Shown one piece after another: positions 25,846 to 33,461 of a DNA stretch of 53,296 nt. Under the pieces are notes generated by a model, which saw only the letters and a list, made by a program, of their open reading frames with translations, was not told where the DNA came from and did not search any database. The stretch is taken from the NCBI GenBank assembly GCA_017881445.1, contig JADGQX010000005.1, positions 1 through 53,296 on the forward strand, written 5' to 3'. The position numbers and the translations under genes were made by a program. Every line of letters begins with the position of its first letter. Within the stretch, counting starts at the first letter, position 1. The stretch is from Gemmatimonadota bacterium. GTDB lineage: Bacteria; Gemmatimonadota; Gemmatimonadetes; Longimicrobiales; RSA9.

Positions 25846-27441
25846 ATGGATCTGTCGGGAGAGAACCTGGTGGCCGGGGCGCCCGCTCGGGGGACGGGAC
25901 CTCAGGGGACGGGGCCGACCTTCCGCGCCCTCGACCCATCGACCGGTCTGGCGCTGGAGCCCGCCTACCGGGAAGCGGGCGCGGCCGAGGTGGACGCCGC
26001 GGTCGTGGCGGCGGAAGACGCCTTCCGCAGCTACGGCGGGTCCACACCGGGGGAGCGCGCCCGCTTCCTGCGCGCCATCGCCGACGAGCTGCTGGCGCTG
26101 GGCGACGCCTGGATCGAGCGCGCCCGCGCCGAGACGGCGCTGCCCCTCGCCCGGCTCCAGGGCGAGCGAGGGCGCACCGTGGGCCAGCTCCGCCTCTTCG
26201 CCGACCTGCTCGAGGAGGGCTCCTGGGTCGAGGCCCGCATCGACACCGCCGACCCGGGGCGCATTCCGGCCAAACCGGACATCCGGCGCATGCTGGTGCC
26301 GCTCGGGCCGGTGGCCGTTTTCGGCGCCAGCAACTTCCCCTTCGCCTTCTCCGTCGCCGGCGGGGACACCGCCTCGGCGCTGGCGGCCGGCTGCCCGGTC
26401 GTGTGCAAGGCGCACCCGGCGCACCCGGGCACCTCGGAAATGGCGGCGCGCGCCATCGGGCGCGCGGCGCGGGCGACCGGCATGCCCGCCGGCGTCTTCT
26501 CGCTGCTGCACGGCTGGGCGCACGAGCCGGGGCTGGCGCTGGTGCGGCACCCGCTGGTGTGCGCGGTCGGCTTCACGGGCTCGCTCCGGGGCGGGCGGGC
26601 CCTCTTCGACGCCGCCATGGCGCGCCCGCAGCCGATTCCCGTGTACGCCGAGATGGGGAGCATCAACCCCGTCTTCCTGCTGCCCTCCGCCCTGGAGGCG
26701 GGGGGCGAGGCCCTGGCCCAGGGGCTCGCGGCCTCCATCACGCTGGGTGTCGGCCAGTTCTGCACCAATCCCGGCGTCCTGCTGGGGGTGGGGGGCGAGG
26801 CGCTGGAGCGGCTGACCGGAGAGATCGCTCGCCGCCTGCAAGCCGCAGGGCCGGGCGTCATGCTCTACGGCCGCCTGTGCCAGAGCTACGCCGAAGGCGT
26901 GGAGCGCGCCCGGGCGAAGGGGGCGCGGGCGGTGGGCGAGGCTGCCGCGGAAACGGCGCCGGGGCGGGCCAGCCCCGCCCTGCTGGCGACGGACGCCGCC
27001 CACTTCCTGGAGGAGCCGGAGCTGTGGCAGGAGCTGTTCGGGCCCGCCTCCCTGGTGGTGGCCGCGCGCGACGTGGCCGAGCTGGAGCGCGTGGCGGAGG
27101 CGCTCGAGGGGCAGCTCACGGCGACGATCCACGGCAGCGAGCCGGAGCTGCGGCAGCATGCCCGCCTCGTCGAGATCCTGCAGCGCAAGGCGGGGAGGCT
27201 GATCTTCAACGGCTTCCCCACCGGGGTCGAGGTCGGGCACGCCATGCAGCACGGCGGCCCCTACCCGGCGTCCACGGACTCGCGCAGCACCTCGGTGGGC
27301 ACGGCCGCCATCTCGCGCTTCGCGCGCCCGGTCTGCTTCCAGGACTTCCCCGATGGCGCGCTGCCGCCCGAGCTGCGGCGCGCGAACGAGCGGGCGATCC
27401 TGCGCCTGGTCAACGGCGCGTATACGCGGGAAGGGGTCTAG
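25846..27441 (+). CDS. Alpha-ketoglutarate semialdehyde (2,5-dioxovalerate) dehydrogenase-type aldehyde dehydrogenase
   Basis: 531 residues from ATG 25846, with GGGGGTGG upstream. Aldehyde dehydrogenase landmarks: FGASNFPFAFSVAGGDTASA (GASNFP near residue 165), VGFTGSLRGGRAL in the nucleotide-binding domain, general-base Glu 269 in EMGSINPVF and catalytic Cys 306 in GVGQFCTNPG. These signatures and the length (500-530) match the longer ketoglutarate-semialdehyde dehydrogenase subgroup, which makes 2-oxoglutarate as last step of pentonate or glucarate oxidation. The C-terminal NGFPTGVEVGHAMQHGGPYP is also typical of this subgroup. Divergent from the two dehydratases that would make its substrate. 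Cytoplasmic. Confidence in the family is high; the substrate is supported by context. Confidence 0.88.
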   Translation: MDLSGENLVAGAPARGTGPQGTGPTFRALDPSTGLALEPAYREAGAAEVDAAVVAAEDAFRSYGGSTPGERARFLRAIADELLALGDAWIERARAETALPLARLQGERGRTVGQLRLFADLLEEGSWVEARIDTADPGRIPAKPDIRRMLVPLGPVAVFGASNFPFAFSVAGGDTASALAAGCPVVCKAHPAHPGTSEMAARAIGRAARATGMPAGVFSLLHGWAHEPGLALVRHPLVCAVGFTGSLRGGRALFDAAMARPQPIPVYAEMGSINPVFLLPSALEAGGEALAQGLAASITLGVGQFCTNPGVLLGVGGEALERLTGEIARRLQAAGPGVMLYGRLCQSYAEGVERARAKGARAVGEAAAETAPGRASPALLATDAAHFLEEPELWQELFGPASLVVAARDVAELERVAEALEGQLTATIHGSEPELRQHARLVEILQRKAGRLIFNGFPTGVEVGHAMQHGGPYPASTDSRSTSVGTAAISRFARPVCFQDFPDGALPPELRRANERAILRLVNGAYTREGV

Positions 27442-27455
27442 CGGCCGCGGCCGCA

Positions 27456-27498
27456 GGCCGGGGCGGGCGGCCGACCCCCGCGCGGGACTGCCCCGGCC
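27456..27498. terminator. Probable bidirectional terminator hairpin
   Basis: GGCCGGGGC and GCCCCGGCC form a perfect 9-bp stem around 25 bases that can fold further (CCCCGCGCGGG). It fills the 68-bp gap between the convergent aldehyde dehydrogenase and GntP permease genes. There is no T tract, so it may depend on Rho or act only as a transcript-stabilising hairpin. Confidence 0.5.
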
Positions 27499-27509
27499 CC
27501 GGCGTCGCT

Positions 27510-28889
27510 TCAGGCCATGGGCAGCACCAGCGCCAGGACGAGGGTCACGAGGAAGGCCGTGGTGCCCACGATGGCGGCCACCACGGTCCACGACTTCAGC
27601 GTCTCGACCTCGCTCAGCCCGCTCATCTTCGCGATCACCCAGAAGCCGCTGTCGTTCATCCAGTCGCCCACCAGCGCACCGCCGGCGATGGCCGTCGCGA
27701 TGTAGACCATGTGGAAGGGGAGCACCCCCGCCCGCGGCAGCATGGCCGAGAGCATGGCCGCCGCCGTGATCATGGCCACAGTGCTCGAGCCCTGGGCGAT
27801 CTTCATGAGGCTGGAAACCCCGAAGGCGAGGAAGAGGAAGGCGAAGCCGGAGCCGGGACCTGCCTCGCTGAACAGTCCCTGGATCGCGGGGCCGATGCGC
27901 GCGGCCTGCAGCATGGCGCCAAAGGCGCCGCCCGCCGACGTGATCAGGATGATGATGCCGCCGCTCATGAGCGACTCCTCGACCATGGTCGCCATCTGCT
28001 CCCGCGTGGGATGCCGCTGCCGGGCGTAGACCCCGATGGCGATGGCGGCGGCGAGGAGCAGCGCCAGGTTGGGATTGCCCAGGATGGCGGCGCAGGGCCG
28101 GAGCGCGAGCCAGAAGGCGCCGGGCGCGCCCGGCCCGGTGGTCTGCGCCGTCACGATGGTGTTGGCGGAGATCAGCAGCACCGGGAGCAGGATCGGCGCC
28201 AGCGACGGCACGAACGCCGGCAGTGTCCGGGGCGGCGCGCCCTCCATCACGGGAACGCCGTCGGCATCCCAGCGCAGCGCGATGGGCATGCGCCGGTCGA
28301 TCCAGCCCGCGTACAGCAGCCCCGCGATCGCGGCCGGCAGGGCCACGAGCATCCCCACCAGGATCATGGTCCCGAGATCGATGCCGAGGGTACCCGCCAC
28401 CGCCAGCGGGCCGGGCGTGGGCGGCACCAGCACGTGGGTCGCCGCCGCGCCGGCGGCGATCGCCATCACGTACTTGAGGTAGTGCCGCTCCGTTCGGCGG
28501 TACATCGAGCGGCCCAGCGGGATCAGCAGGTAGAAGACGGTGTCGAAGAACACCGGTATGGAGAGGATGTAACCGCTGGCCGCCAGGGCCGCGGCGCCCC
28601 GCTTCTCCCCCAGCAGGCGCAGGAAGGCGCTCACGATGGTGTCCGCGGCGCCGCTGTCCATCATCGCCTTGCCGATGATCGCCGCCAGCGCGATGACGAT
28701 GCCGATGGTGCCGGCCGTGCGGCCGAAGGCCTCCGCCACCCGCGCCACCCGGGTGGTCGCGTCGCCGGGCGCGAGCAGGCTCACCAGCAGCGCGGCGCCG
28801 ATCAACGCCAGGAAGGCGTTCAGGCGCAGCACCAGGATGGCCCCCAGCACCACGGCCATGCCCAGCAGCAGAATGACGATCGGGCTCAT
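27510..28889 (-). CDS. GntP-family gluconate/aldonate:proton symporter
   Basis: 459 residues, with about 12-14 hydrophobic segments; GGGAGC lies upstream of the ATG. It begins MSPIVILLLGMAVVLGAILV. Conserved family segments are GIVIALAAIIGKAMMDSGAA, SIPVFFDTVFYLLIPLGRSM, HVLVPPTPGPLAVAGTLGID and ISSAGGAFG-like ITSAGGAFGAML, with GDWMNDSGFWVIAKMSGL near the C-terminus. GntP carriers import gluconate and other sugar acids across the inner membrane. Lying tail-to-tail with the semialdehyde dehydrogenase gene of a pentonate pathway, it probably brings in xylonate, arabonate or a similar aldonate. It is transcribed alone. The exact acid is inference. Confidence 0.9.
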   Translation of the reverse strand: MSPIVILLLGMAVVLGAILVLRLNAFLALIGAALLVSLLAPGDATTRVARVAEAFGRTAGTIGIVIALAAIIGKAMMDSGAADTIVSAFLRLLGEKRGAAALAASGYILSIPVFFDTVFYLLIPLGRSMYRRTERHYLKYVMAIAAGAAATHVLVPPTPGPLAVAGTLGIDLGTMILVGMLVALPAAIAGLLYAGWIDRRMPIALRWDADGVPVMEGAPPRTLPAFVPSLAPILLPVLLISANTIVTAQTTGPGAPGAFWLALRPCAAILGNPNLALLLAAAIAIGVYARQRHPTREQMATMVEESLMSGGIIILITSAGGAFGAMLQAARIGPAIQGLFSEAGPGSGFAFLFLAFGVSSLMKIAQGSSTVAMITAAAMLSAMLPRAGVLPFHMVYIATAIAGGALVGDWMNDSGFWVIAKMSGLSEVETLKSWTVVAAIVGTTAFLVTLVLALVLPMA

Positions 28890-29133
28890 GCGCGAGCGCT
28901 CCCGGAGGCCCGGGCCGGCGATGCGGCGCGGCGGCGGCCCGGGCCTGGAGCTCCACGGCCTCGACCCACGCCGGCTGGCGGGCGATCACGATGGGTGGAA
29001 TGACGGCGCGCAGACTGGATGGCGGCGGAATGTAGGCGGCCGGCGCTCGCACCGGCAAGCCGTTTGCCCGCGCCGGACGCCGGCCCCCGCCGCCAGCGGA
29101 TCACCCGGCGATCGACGGCCGCACTGCCGGCCG

Positions 29134-29949
29134 CTACTGCCCTCGCCCTCGAGCGGCCGCCTGGTGCAGGGAGTCGATCCAGACGATGGAGCTGTCCACG
29201 AGCGCCAGGACCTGGCCGGTCCGGCGGCTGAAGCGGTGGTTGGGGGCGTCCACCGCGATGAAGTGCGTGGGCACGGGCGCCCTGGCGACGATGGCGCGGA
29301 CCTTGTCGATGGGGTCGTATTCGTCGTGCAGGGAGTGGATCACCACGAGCGGCACGCGCATGCCGACGAGGTAGTCCTCGGTTGCGGCCTCGGCCTCGTG
29401 CGGCTCCGCCTTGGTGATCCAGGACGGGAAATCGGTCCAGCGCCAGGCCAGCGCGGTGCGAACCGGGAGCCCCAGGCCGATGACGCCCCGGCACATCTCG
29501 CTGGCGCCGGACTGGCCCATGGCCAGGACCGCCAGCCCCGCCCCCTCCGAGACGCCGACGGATACGAACGAGGCCGGGAACAGGGAGTCGGCGCTGACCG
29601 CCTCCATGATGGTGTCGAAATCGCCGGGAATCTGGGCGGCGTCGAGGTGGGCGCCGTGGGGGCCGGTGAACGCGACCTCGTAGCTCTGGGCGTTCAGGCC
29701 GATGACCCGGTAGCCCCGCTCCTGCAGGTAGCCGGGCACATCGCCGGAGATCCCCAGCCAGCCGAGGTCGCCGCTGGTGACCAGCACCTGGACCGGGCGC
29801 CGGGGCGCGCCCGCAGGCGGATCGTAGATTCGCACCGTCTGCGCCTTGCCGCGCAGGTAGACGGTCACCTTGCGCGGTCCGCCCCCGCCCGGCGCGGCTC
29901 CCAGGAGCAGCACACAGAGTCCGGCAAGCGCGACGTAGGTGGATCTCAT
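29134..29949 (-). CDS. AcvB/VirJ-like alpha/beta hydrolase, exported
   Basis: About 271 residues from ATG 29949 (MRSTYVALAGLCVLLLGAAP, a Sec-type signal), with GAGAG upstream; the open frame extends to 30033. The body shows LVTSGDLGWLGISGDVPGYL and RGYRVIGLNAQSYEVAF, which match the VirJ/AcvB hydrolase pattern. The nucleophile elbow is GVSEGAG (Ser near residue 145), with Asp in SLHDEYDP and His in APNHRF completing a catalytic triad. AcvB/VirJ proteins hydrolyse lysyl-phosphatidylglycerol in the periplasm. No lysyl-PG synthase gene is adjacent, so the substrate could differ, for example an ester in plant polysaccharide. Transcribed on its own between a permease and a sugar-binding lipoprotein. 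Confidence 0.72.
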   Translation of the reverse strand: MRSTYVALAGLCVLLLGAAPGGGGPRKVTVYLRGKAQTVRIYDPPAGAPRRPVQVLVTSGDLGWLGISGDVPGYLQERGYRVIGLNAQSYEVAFTGPHGAHLDAAQIPGDFDTIMEAVSADSLFPASFVSVGVSEGAGLAVLAMGQSGASEMCRGVIGLGLPVRTALAWRWTDFPSWITKAEPHEAEAATEDYLVGMRVPLVVIHSLHDEYDPIDKVRAIVARAPVPTHFIAVDAPNHRFSRRTGQVLALVDSSIVWIDSLHQAAARGRGQ

Positions 29950-30094
29950 CGGGTCTCTCGCCTGTCCGCGAACGCGTTGATCGAGGGCGCATCCCGCCGG
30001 CGCCCGGCCGCTCTCACCCGGGGCATTCCGCATGCCCGACGAGAGCCGCGGCGCCGGCGGATGGCGACGTCGCCCCCCCCGGCGGCCGCCCGCG

Positions 30095-31114
30095 TCAGGG
30101 GGTCAGGTATGCCGCCGGGACCATGAACCCCCAGCTCTTCAGCTGCCGGGCCCACTCACCCAGGTTCTGCCGCGTCACCCTGACCAGCTCCATGGGGATG
30201 CGCGCGGGCACGGGCTTGTGAGCGAGGTGATCCACGATGCTCTGCACGCCCACGTATCCCCACTGGTAGACGGGCTGCGCCAGCAGCACGGGCGCAAAAC
30301 CGCGGTCCAGGTAGACGAGCTCGGCCGGGAGCGCATCCACCGCCACGATCTTCGTGCCCGCGGGGATCTGCCCGAGCAGCTCGGAAGTGAAGAGAGGCCA
30401 GGCGCCCACCATGGCCCAGCCCTTGATCTCGGGGTGATCCCGCTGCGCCTTCAACACCGCGGCCGTGGCGGCGCGGGGCGTCTCGACGTGCGTGTAGACG
30501 CCGACCACCTTGATCCCCGGATGCAGAGCCGCCTGATCCTGCACGCCCCGGGCGCGGTTCTTCAGGTTGGACGCGTCCGGGTTGCCAGCCAGAATCGCCA
30601 CGGCACCTTTCCCGCCCAGGACCGTGGCCAGCTCGGACATGACCGCCGCGCCGGTCTTCACGTCGTCCACACCGTAGAAGGAGAAGCGCTTCGACAGCGG
30701 CGCGTCGCTGTCGAACGTCATCACCTCCACGCCCTGGCTCACGGCCTCGTCGATGGCCGGGGTGAGCGTGGTCGCGTCCGAGCAGGAGATCAGGATCGCG
30801 TCGGCGTGTGACGCCACCGCGGCGCGGACCTTCTGCAGCTGCTCGGCGGCATCTTCCTGCGCGGGAGTCTGCCAGTCGAGGACCACTTCCGCGCCACCCT
30901 TGCGGGAGATCTCCGCGGCGGCGTCGTTCGCTCCCTTGCGCGCGGCCACGAAGACCGCGTTCGCCTCGCTCTTCGCGATCATGACGATGGTGATCTTCTT
31001 ACCGGTGGCCGGCGCGGCCTTGTCCCCGGCCTGCGCCGCACGGTCGCTGCCGCCACACGCCGCCGCGACAAGGACCGCGCAGACCAGGATCGTGCGTACG
31101 GTTCGGATGCTCAC
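30095..31114 (-). CDS. Sugar-binding periplasmic lipoprotein (Peripla_BP_4 type)
   Basis: About 339 residues from GTG 31114, chosen because GAGGAGC lies at proper spacing and the signal peptide (SIRTVRTILVCAVLVAAAC) begins there; longer versions to 31210 have no signal. Lipobox VAAAC, then CGGSDRAAQAG linker. The body has KKITIVMIAKSEANAVFVAA, AILISCSDATTLTPAIDEAV, VMTFDSDAPLSKR, GKGAVAILAGNPDASNLKNR and IKGWAMVGAWPLF, which match class B sugar-binding proteins (ribose, xylose, galactose type). Such proteins feed ABC importers or chemosensory/histidine kinase receptors, yet no ABC ATPase or permease is in the window. It is divergent from an esterase gene. The ligand may be a pentose from xylan; that is inference. 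Confidence 0.85.
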   Translation of the reverse strand: MSIRTVRTILVCAVLVAAACGGSDRAAQAGDKAAPATGKKITIVMIAKSEANAVFVAARKGANDAAAEISRKGGAEVVLDWQTPAQEDAAEQLQKVRAAVASHADAILISCSDATTLTPAIDEAVSQGVEVMTFDSDAPLSKRFSFYGVDDVKTGAAVMSELATVLGGKGAVAILAGNPDASNLKNRARGVQDQAALHPGIKVVGVYTHVETPRAATAAVLKAQRDHPEIKGWAMVGAWPLFTSELLGQIPAGTKIVAVDALPAELVYLDRGFAPVLLAQPVYQWGYVGVQSIVDHLAHKPVPARIPMELVRVTRQNLGEWARQLKSWGFMVPAAYLTP

Positions 31115-31445
31115 TTGGCGCTCCTCGTTGAGGGACGCAACCTGCGTCCACACGCCCTTGCAGCCGCCGCCCCTCTGGGCGCGACCGTGCTTCGTGAAGC
31201 CGTGCTGCATCGCAGATCGTGACCGCTCCGGGATAGCCCGAAGGTAGGAGCGCCCGGTCGCATCTGCCAGAGCGACGTCGGCGAGGCGACCGCCGCCTCC
31301 CGCACGCCGCGGCGTTTACCGGCGCGCCGGCAATGACCCCCGGGGGCGTGCCATGCGCCGATGCCGGTGCCATTATTCTACTTGTCGGGCGCGCGCGGCC
31401 GCGACCCGCGGTGCGCGCTCTTCACCTGCCTCGGAGAGAAGACCG
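31115..31445. other. 331-bp divergent promoter region
   Basis: Separates the sugar-binding lipoprotein and the esterase, so it must hold both promoters. It includes a CCCCCGGGGG palindrome at about 31337-31346 and a relatively AT-rich CATTATTCTAC at 31370-31380 that might be a -10 region for the esterase. No gene is apparent. Confidence 0.4.
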
Positions 31446-32297
31446 ATGACGGTTTCGATGCGGGTCCTGGCGCTCGCGGCCGCGCTCTCGCTGGCGATCC
31501 ACGCGGGCGCTGCAGCGCAGGGCGGCGGGGCCGCCGGCTACCCTGCCGTCACCATTCCCGGGAGCCAGCTCCGGTCCCTCCACTCCAGCGCCACCGGCCG
31601 GGACTACGACCTCTACATCCACCTGCCCGACAGCTTCGCCAGGGACGCGAATGCGCGCTATCCGGTCCTGTACCTGCTCGATGGGCAGTGGGACTTCAAG
31701 CTGCTGGACTCGGTCCTGGGCGGCCTGCTCTACGACAAGTTCGTTCCCGAGATGATCATCGTCGGCATCACTTACTCCGGCGCCAGCCCCAACTACGACG
31801 CGCTCAGGGCGGCCGACTACAGCCCCGTGGCGACGCCGTCGCTCCCCGGCTCCGGGGGCGCGGCCGCGTTCCTCGCCTTCCTGCAGCAGCAGGTCGCGCC
31901 GCTGGTCGAGTCCAGCTACCGCGGCGATCCCGCCCGCCGGCTGCTCATGGGCAGCTCCTTCGGCGGGCTGTTCACCCTCTACGCCATGCTGCGCCAGCCG
32001 ACGTACTTCGCCGGTTACGTCGCCGCCAGCCCCGCCGTTTCCTACGCCGACCGCGAGGCCTTCCGCCAGGAGGCGGAGTACGCCGCCGCTCACCGGGAGC
32101 TGCCCGCCCGCCTCTACCTCTCCGTGGGCGCCATTGAAGGGCTGGCCGGGCCCGTCCAGGACTACATGCGGCTCCTGGCCGGCCGCGGCTACGCCGGCCT
32201 GCACATGCAGACCCGCGTCATCGAGGGCGAGCGTCACTCCGGTAACAAACCCGAGGCGTTCAACCGGGGGCTGCGCTACCTTTTCGAGCAACCGTAG
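31446..32297 (+). CDS. Exported alpha/beta hydrolase, esterase-D/IroE-like family
   Basis: 283 residues from ATG 31446; a second ATG at 31458 would also give a signal peptide (MRVLALAAALSLAIHAGAAA). The mature protein starts near QGGG. Sequence landmarks are YDLYIHLPDSFA and RYPVLYLLDGQWDF (start of the core sheet), the nucleophile elbow LLMGSSFGGLFTLY with Ser near residue 176, and a C-terminal His in GERHSG. These match the putative-esterase family that includes IroE and feruloyl esterases. It acts in the periplasm or outside. Close to the xylan locus it may remove feruloyl or acetyl groups, though siderophore hydrolysis is the other family role and cannot be excluded. The next gene starts 31 bp downstream with its own strong ribosome-binding site. 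Confidence 0.82.
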   Translation: MTVSMRVLALAAALSLAIHAGAAAQGGGAAGYPAVTIPGSQLRSLHSSATGRDYDLYIHLPDSFARDANARYPVLYLLDGQWDFKLLDSVLGGLLYDKFVPEMIIVGITYSGASPNYDALRAADYSPVATPSLPGSGGAAAFLAFLQQQVAPLVESSYRGDPARRLLMGSSFGGLFTLYAMLRQPTYFAGYVAASPAVSYADREAFRQEAEYAAAHRELPARLYLSVGAIEGLAGPVQDYMRLLAGRGYAGLHMQTRVIEGERHSGNKPEAFNRGLRYLFEQP

Positions 32298-32328
32298 CGG
32301 GAGCGCTGGCGCCGGAGGTGGAGTCGCC

Positions 32329-32760
32329 ATGACAAGCCATGCGGAGATTGGTGGAGGGCGGGAACGCCGGCGGGCGCCAGGGCGCGGGCTGCCCGCCCTG
32401 CTGGTCGTGCTGCTGGGCCTGGGTTGTGCCGGTTCGGCCCGGCCCGGGCGGACGCACCCGGACCTGCAGGTGATCGACCAGGCCGATCTCGTGGCGAATC
32501 ATTTCCTGGACGCCTACGAGGCAGTGGAAGCGCTGCGCTCGAACTGGCTGAATGAGCGGCCGAACAGCCTGTTGGCGGCGAGCAAGAGCATAGTGCTGGT
32601 CTACTACGACAACATCCGGCTGGGCGGGGTATCGGAGTTGCGCGGCCTGAGACTCGAACCCGTGGTCTACATCCGGCACTTCAACGCGCTCGAGGCGACG
32701 GAGCGCTGGGGCGTCGGTCACACGCAGGGTGTCATCTATATCTCCACACACCCGGACTGA
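32329..32760 (+). CDS. Small plug-like lipoprotein (paralogue 2 of 3)
   Basis: 143 residues from ATG 32329 with GGAGGTGGAG upstream. A charged lead is followed by LPALLVVLLGLGC, whose LGLGC is a lipobox, so a lipoprotein of about 110 mature residues. Body: ALRSNWLNERPN near residue 65, VLVYYDNIRLGGVSELRG, YIRHFNALEATERWG and GVIYISTHPD at the C-terminus. It is closely related to the next gene (shared LRSNWLN, ATxRWGVGHxQGVI and terminal HPD) and more distantly to 3318-3689. The terminal half looks like the end of a TonB-receptor plug domain without a barrel. It is 31 bp after the esterase and 117 bp before its paralogue. Function unknown. Confidence 0.8.
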   Translation: MTSHAEIGGGRERRRAPGRGLPALLVVLLGLGCAGSARPGRTHPDLQVIDQADLVANHFLDAYEAVEALRSNWLNERPNSLLAASKSIVLVYYDNIRLGGVSELRGLRLEPVVYIRHFNALEATERWGVGHTQGVIYISTHPD

Positions 32761-32877
32761 GGCCAGGCGGGCGCCGGACCCCTGGGGCGCTTGCAGCTGC
32801 GGCAGGGTTGCGGCCCATGGGAGAGCGGCGCATTCTCCAGTGACTGCCTCATTCCTCACTCGCGCTGAAGGCGTGCC

Positions 32878-33267
32878 ATGAGAACCCGCCTGGGACCGTT
32901 GGCCTGCGTGACTCTGCTCCTGCTGGTCGGCGCGTGCGCTTCGACATTGAGGCGAAGCGGGCGGGACGCGGAGCTGCTGACGCAGCAGGAGCTGCTGGAC
33001 AACAACTTCATCAACGTGTTCGACGCAGTGACGGCCCTGCGCTCGAACTGGCTCAACGTCCGGCCCAACACGCTGGGCATGTCTGGGCCTCAGGCAGACG
33101 TGGTGGTCTACTTCGAGCAGACGCGGCTGGGCTCCCCGGCGGAGTTGAGGAACATCAGCGTGCGGGACATCGCCTACGTCCGTCACTACGACGCTGTTTC
33201 GGCCACGCAGCGCTGGGGGGTGGGGCACTCGCAGGGCGTGATCTTTGTGTCGTCGCATCCGGACTGA
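32878..33267 (+). CDS. Small plug-like lipoprotein (paralogue 3 of 3)
   Basis: 129 residues. The signal MRTRLGPLACVTLLLLVGAC ends in lipobox VGAC. Body: LTQQELLDNNFINVFDAVTA, LRSNWLNVRPN, VVVYFEQTRLGSPAELRN, YVRHYDAVSATQRWG and GVIFVSSHPD. Same domain plan and end point as paralogue 2, so a tandem duplication is likely. The first Asp-Asn pair (LLDNNFIN) is close to paralogue 2 (LVANHFLD). It ends 39 bases before a strong terminator, closing this transcript. No enzyme motif is visible. A periplasmic or outer-membrane binding role, perhaps with TonB-dependent receptors, is conjecture. Confidence 0.8.
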   Translation: MRTRLGPLACVTLLLLVGACASTLRRSGRDAELLTQQELLDNNFINVFDAVTALRSNWLNVRPNTLGMSGPQADVVVYFEQTRLGSPAELRNISVRDIAYVRHYDAVSATQRWGVGHSQGVIFVSSHPD

Positions 33268-33305
33268 GGCCGCCGGGGCGGTCGGGCCCCGAGCGCGGAC
33301 GGAAG

Positions 33306-33341
33306 GGAGGCCGGGCGTAAGCGCCCGGCCTCCTTTCGTTT
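33306..33341 (+). terminator. Rho-independent terminator
   Basis: Perfect 12-bp stem GGAGGCCGGGCG and CGCCCGGCCTCC with a TAAG tetraloop, followed by TTTCGTTTG. It closes the esterase/lipoprotein transcript and insulates the xylan locus downstream. Confidence 0.85.
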
Positions 33342-33360
33342 GTACCGGGTTCGGACCTTT

Positions 33361-33377
33361 CACGCGCGCGCGCGCGC
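33361..33377. repeat. Alternating CG tract
   Basis: Seventeen bases of strictly alternating pyrimidine and purine (CACGCGCG and so on), about 85 bases before the GH115 start. Such tracts can form Z-DNA under supercoiling; any role here is unproven. Confidence 0.7.
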
Positions 33378-33461
33378 CAGTAACTTTCCCCGGGTGGCAG
33401 CGCGGGGCCCCGGAAGCACGGGTGACGACGCGCCGAAGCACCTCCAACGGACGATGACAAC

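Noticed and set aside
25674-29058. Very long overlapping open frames on both strands (over 1,000 codons)
   Set aside because: They lie in alternate frames of the aldehyde dehydrogenase and GntP genes, have Arg/Gly/Ala-rich composition and no family resemblance.
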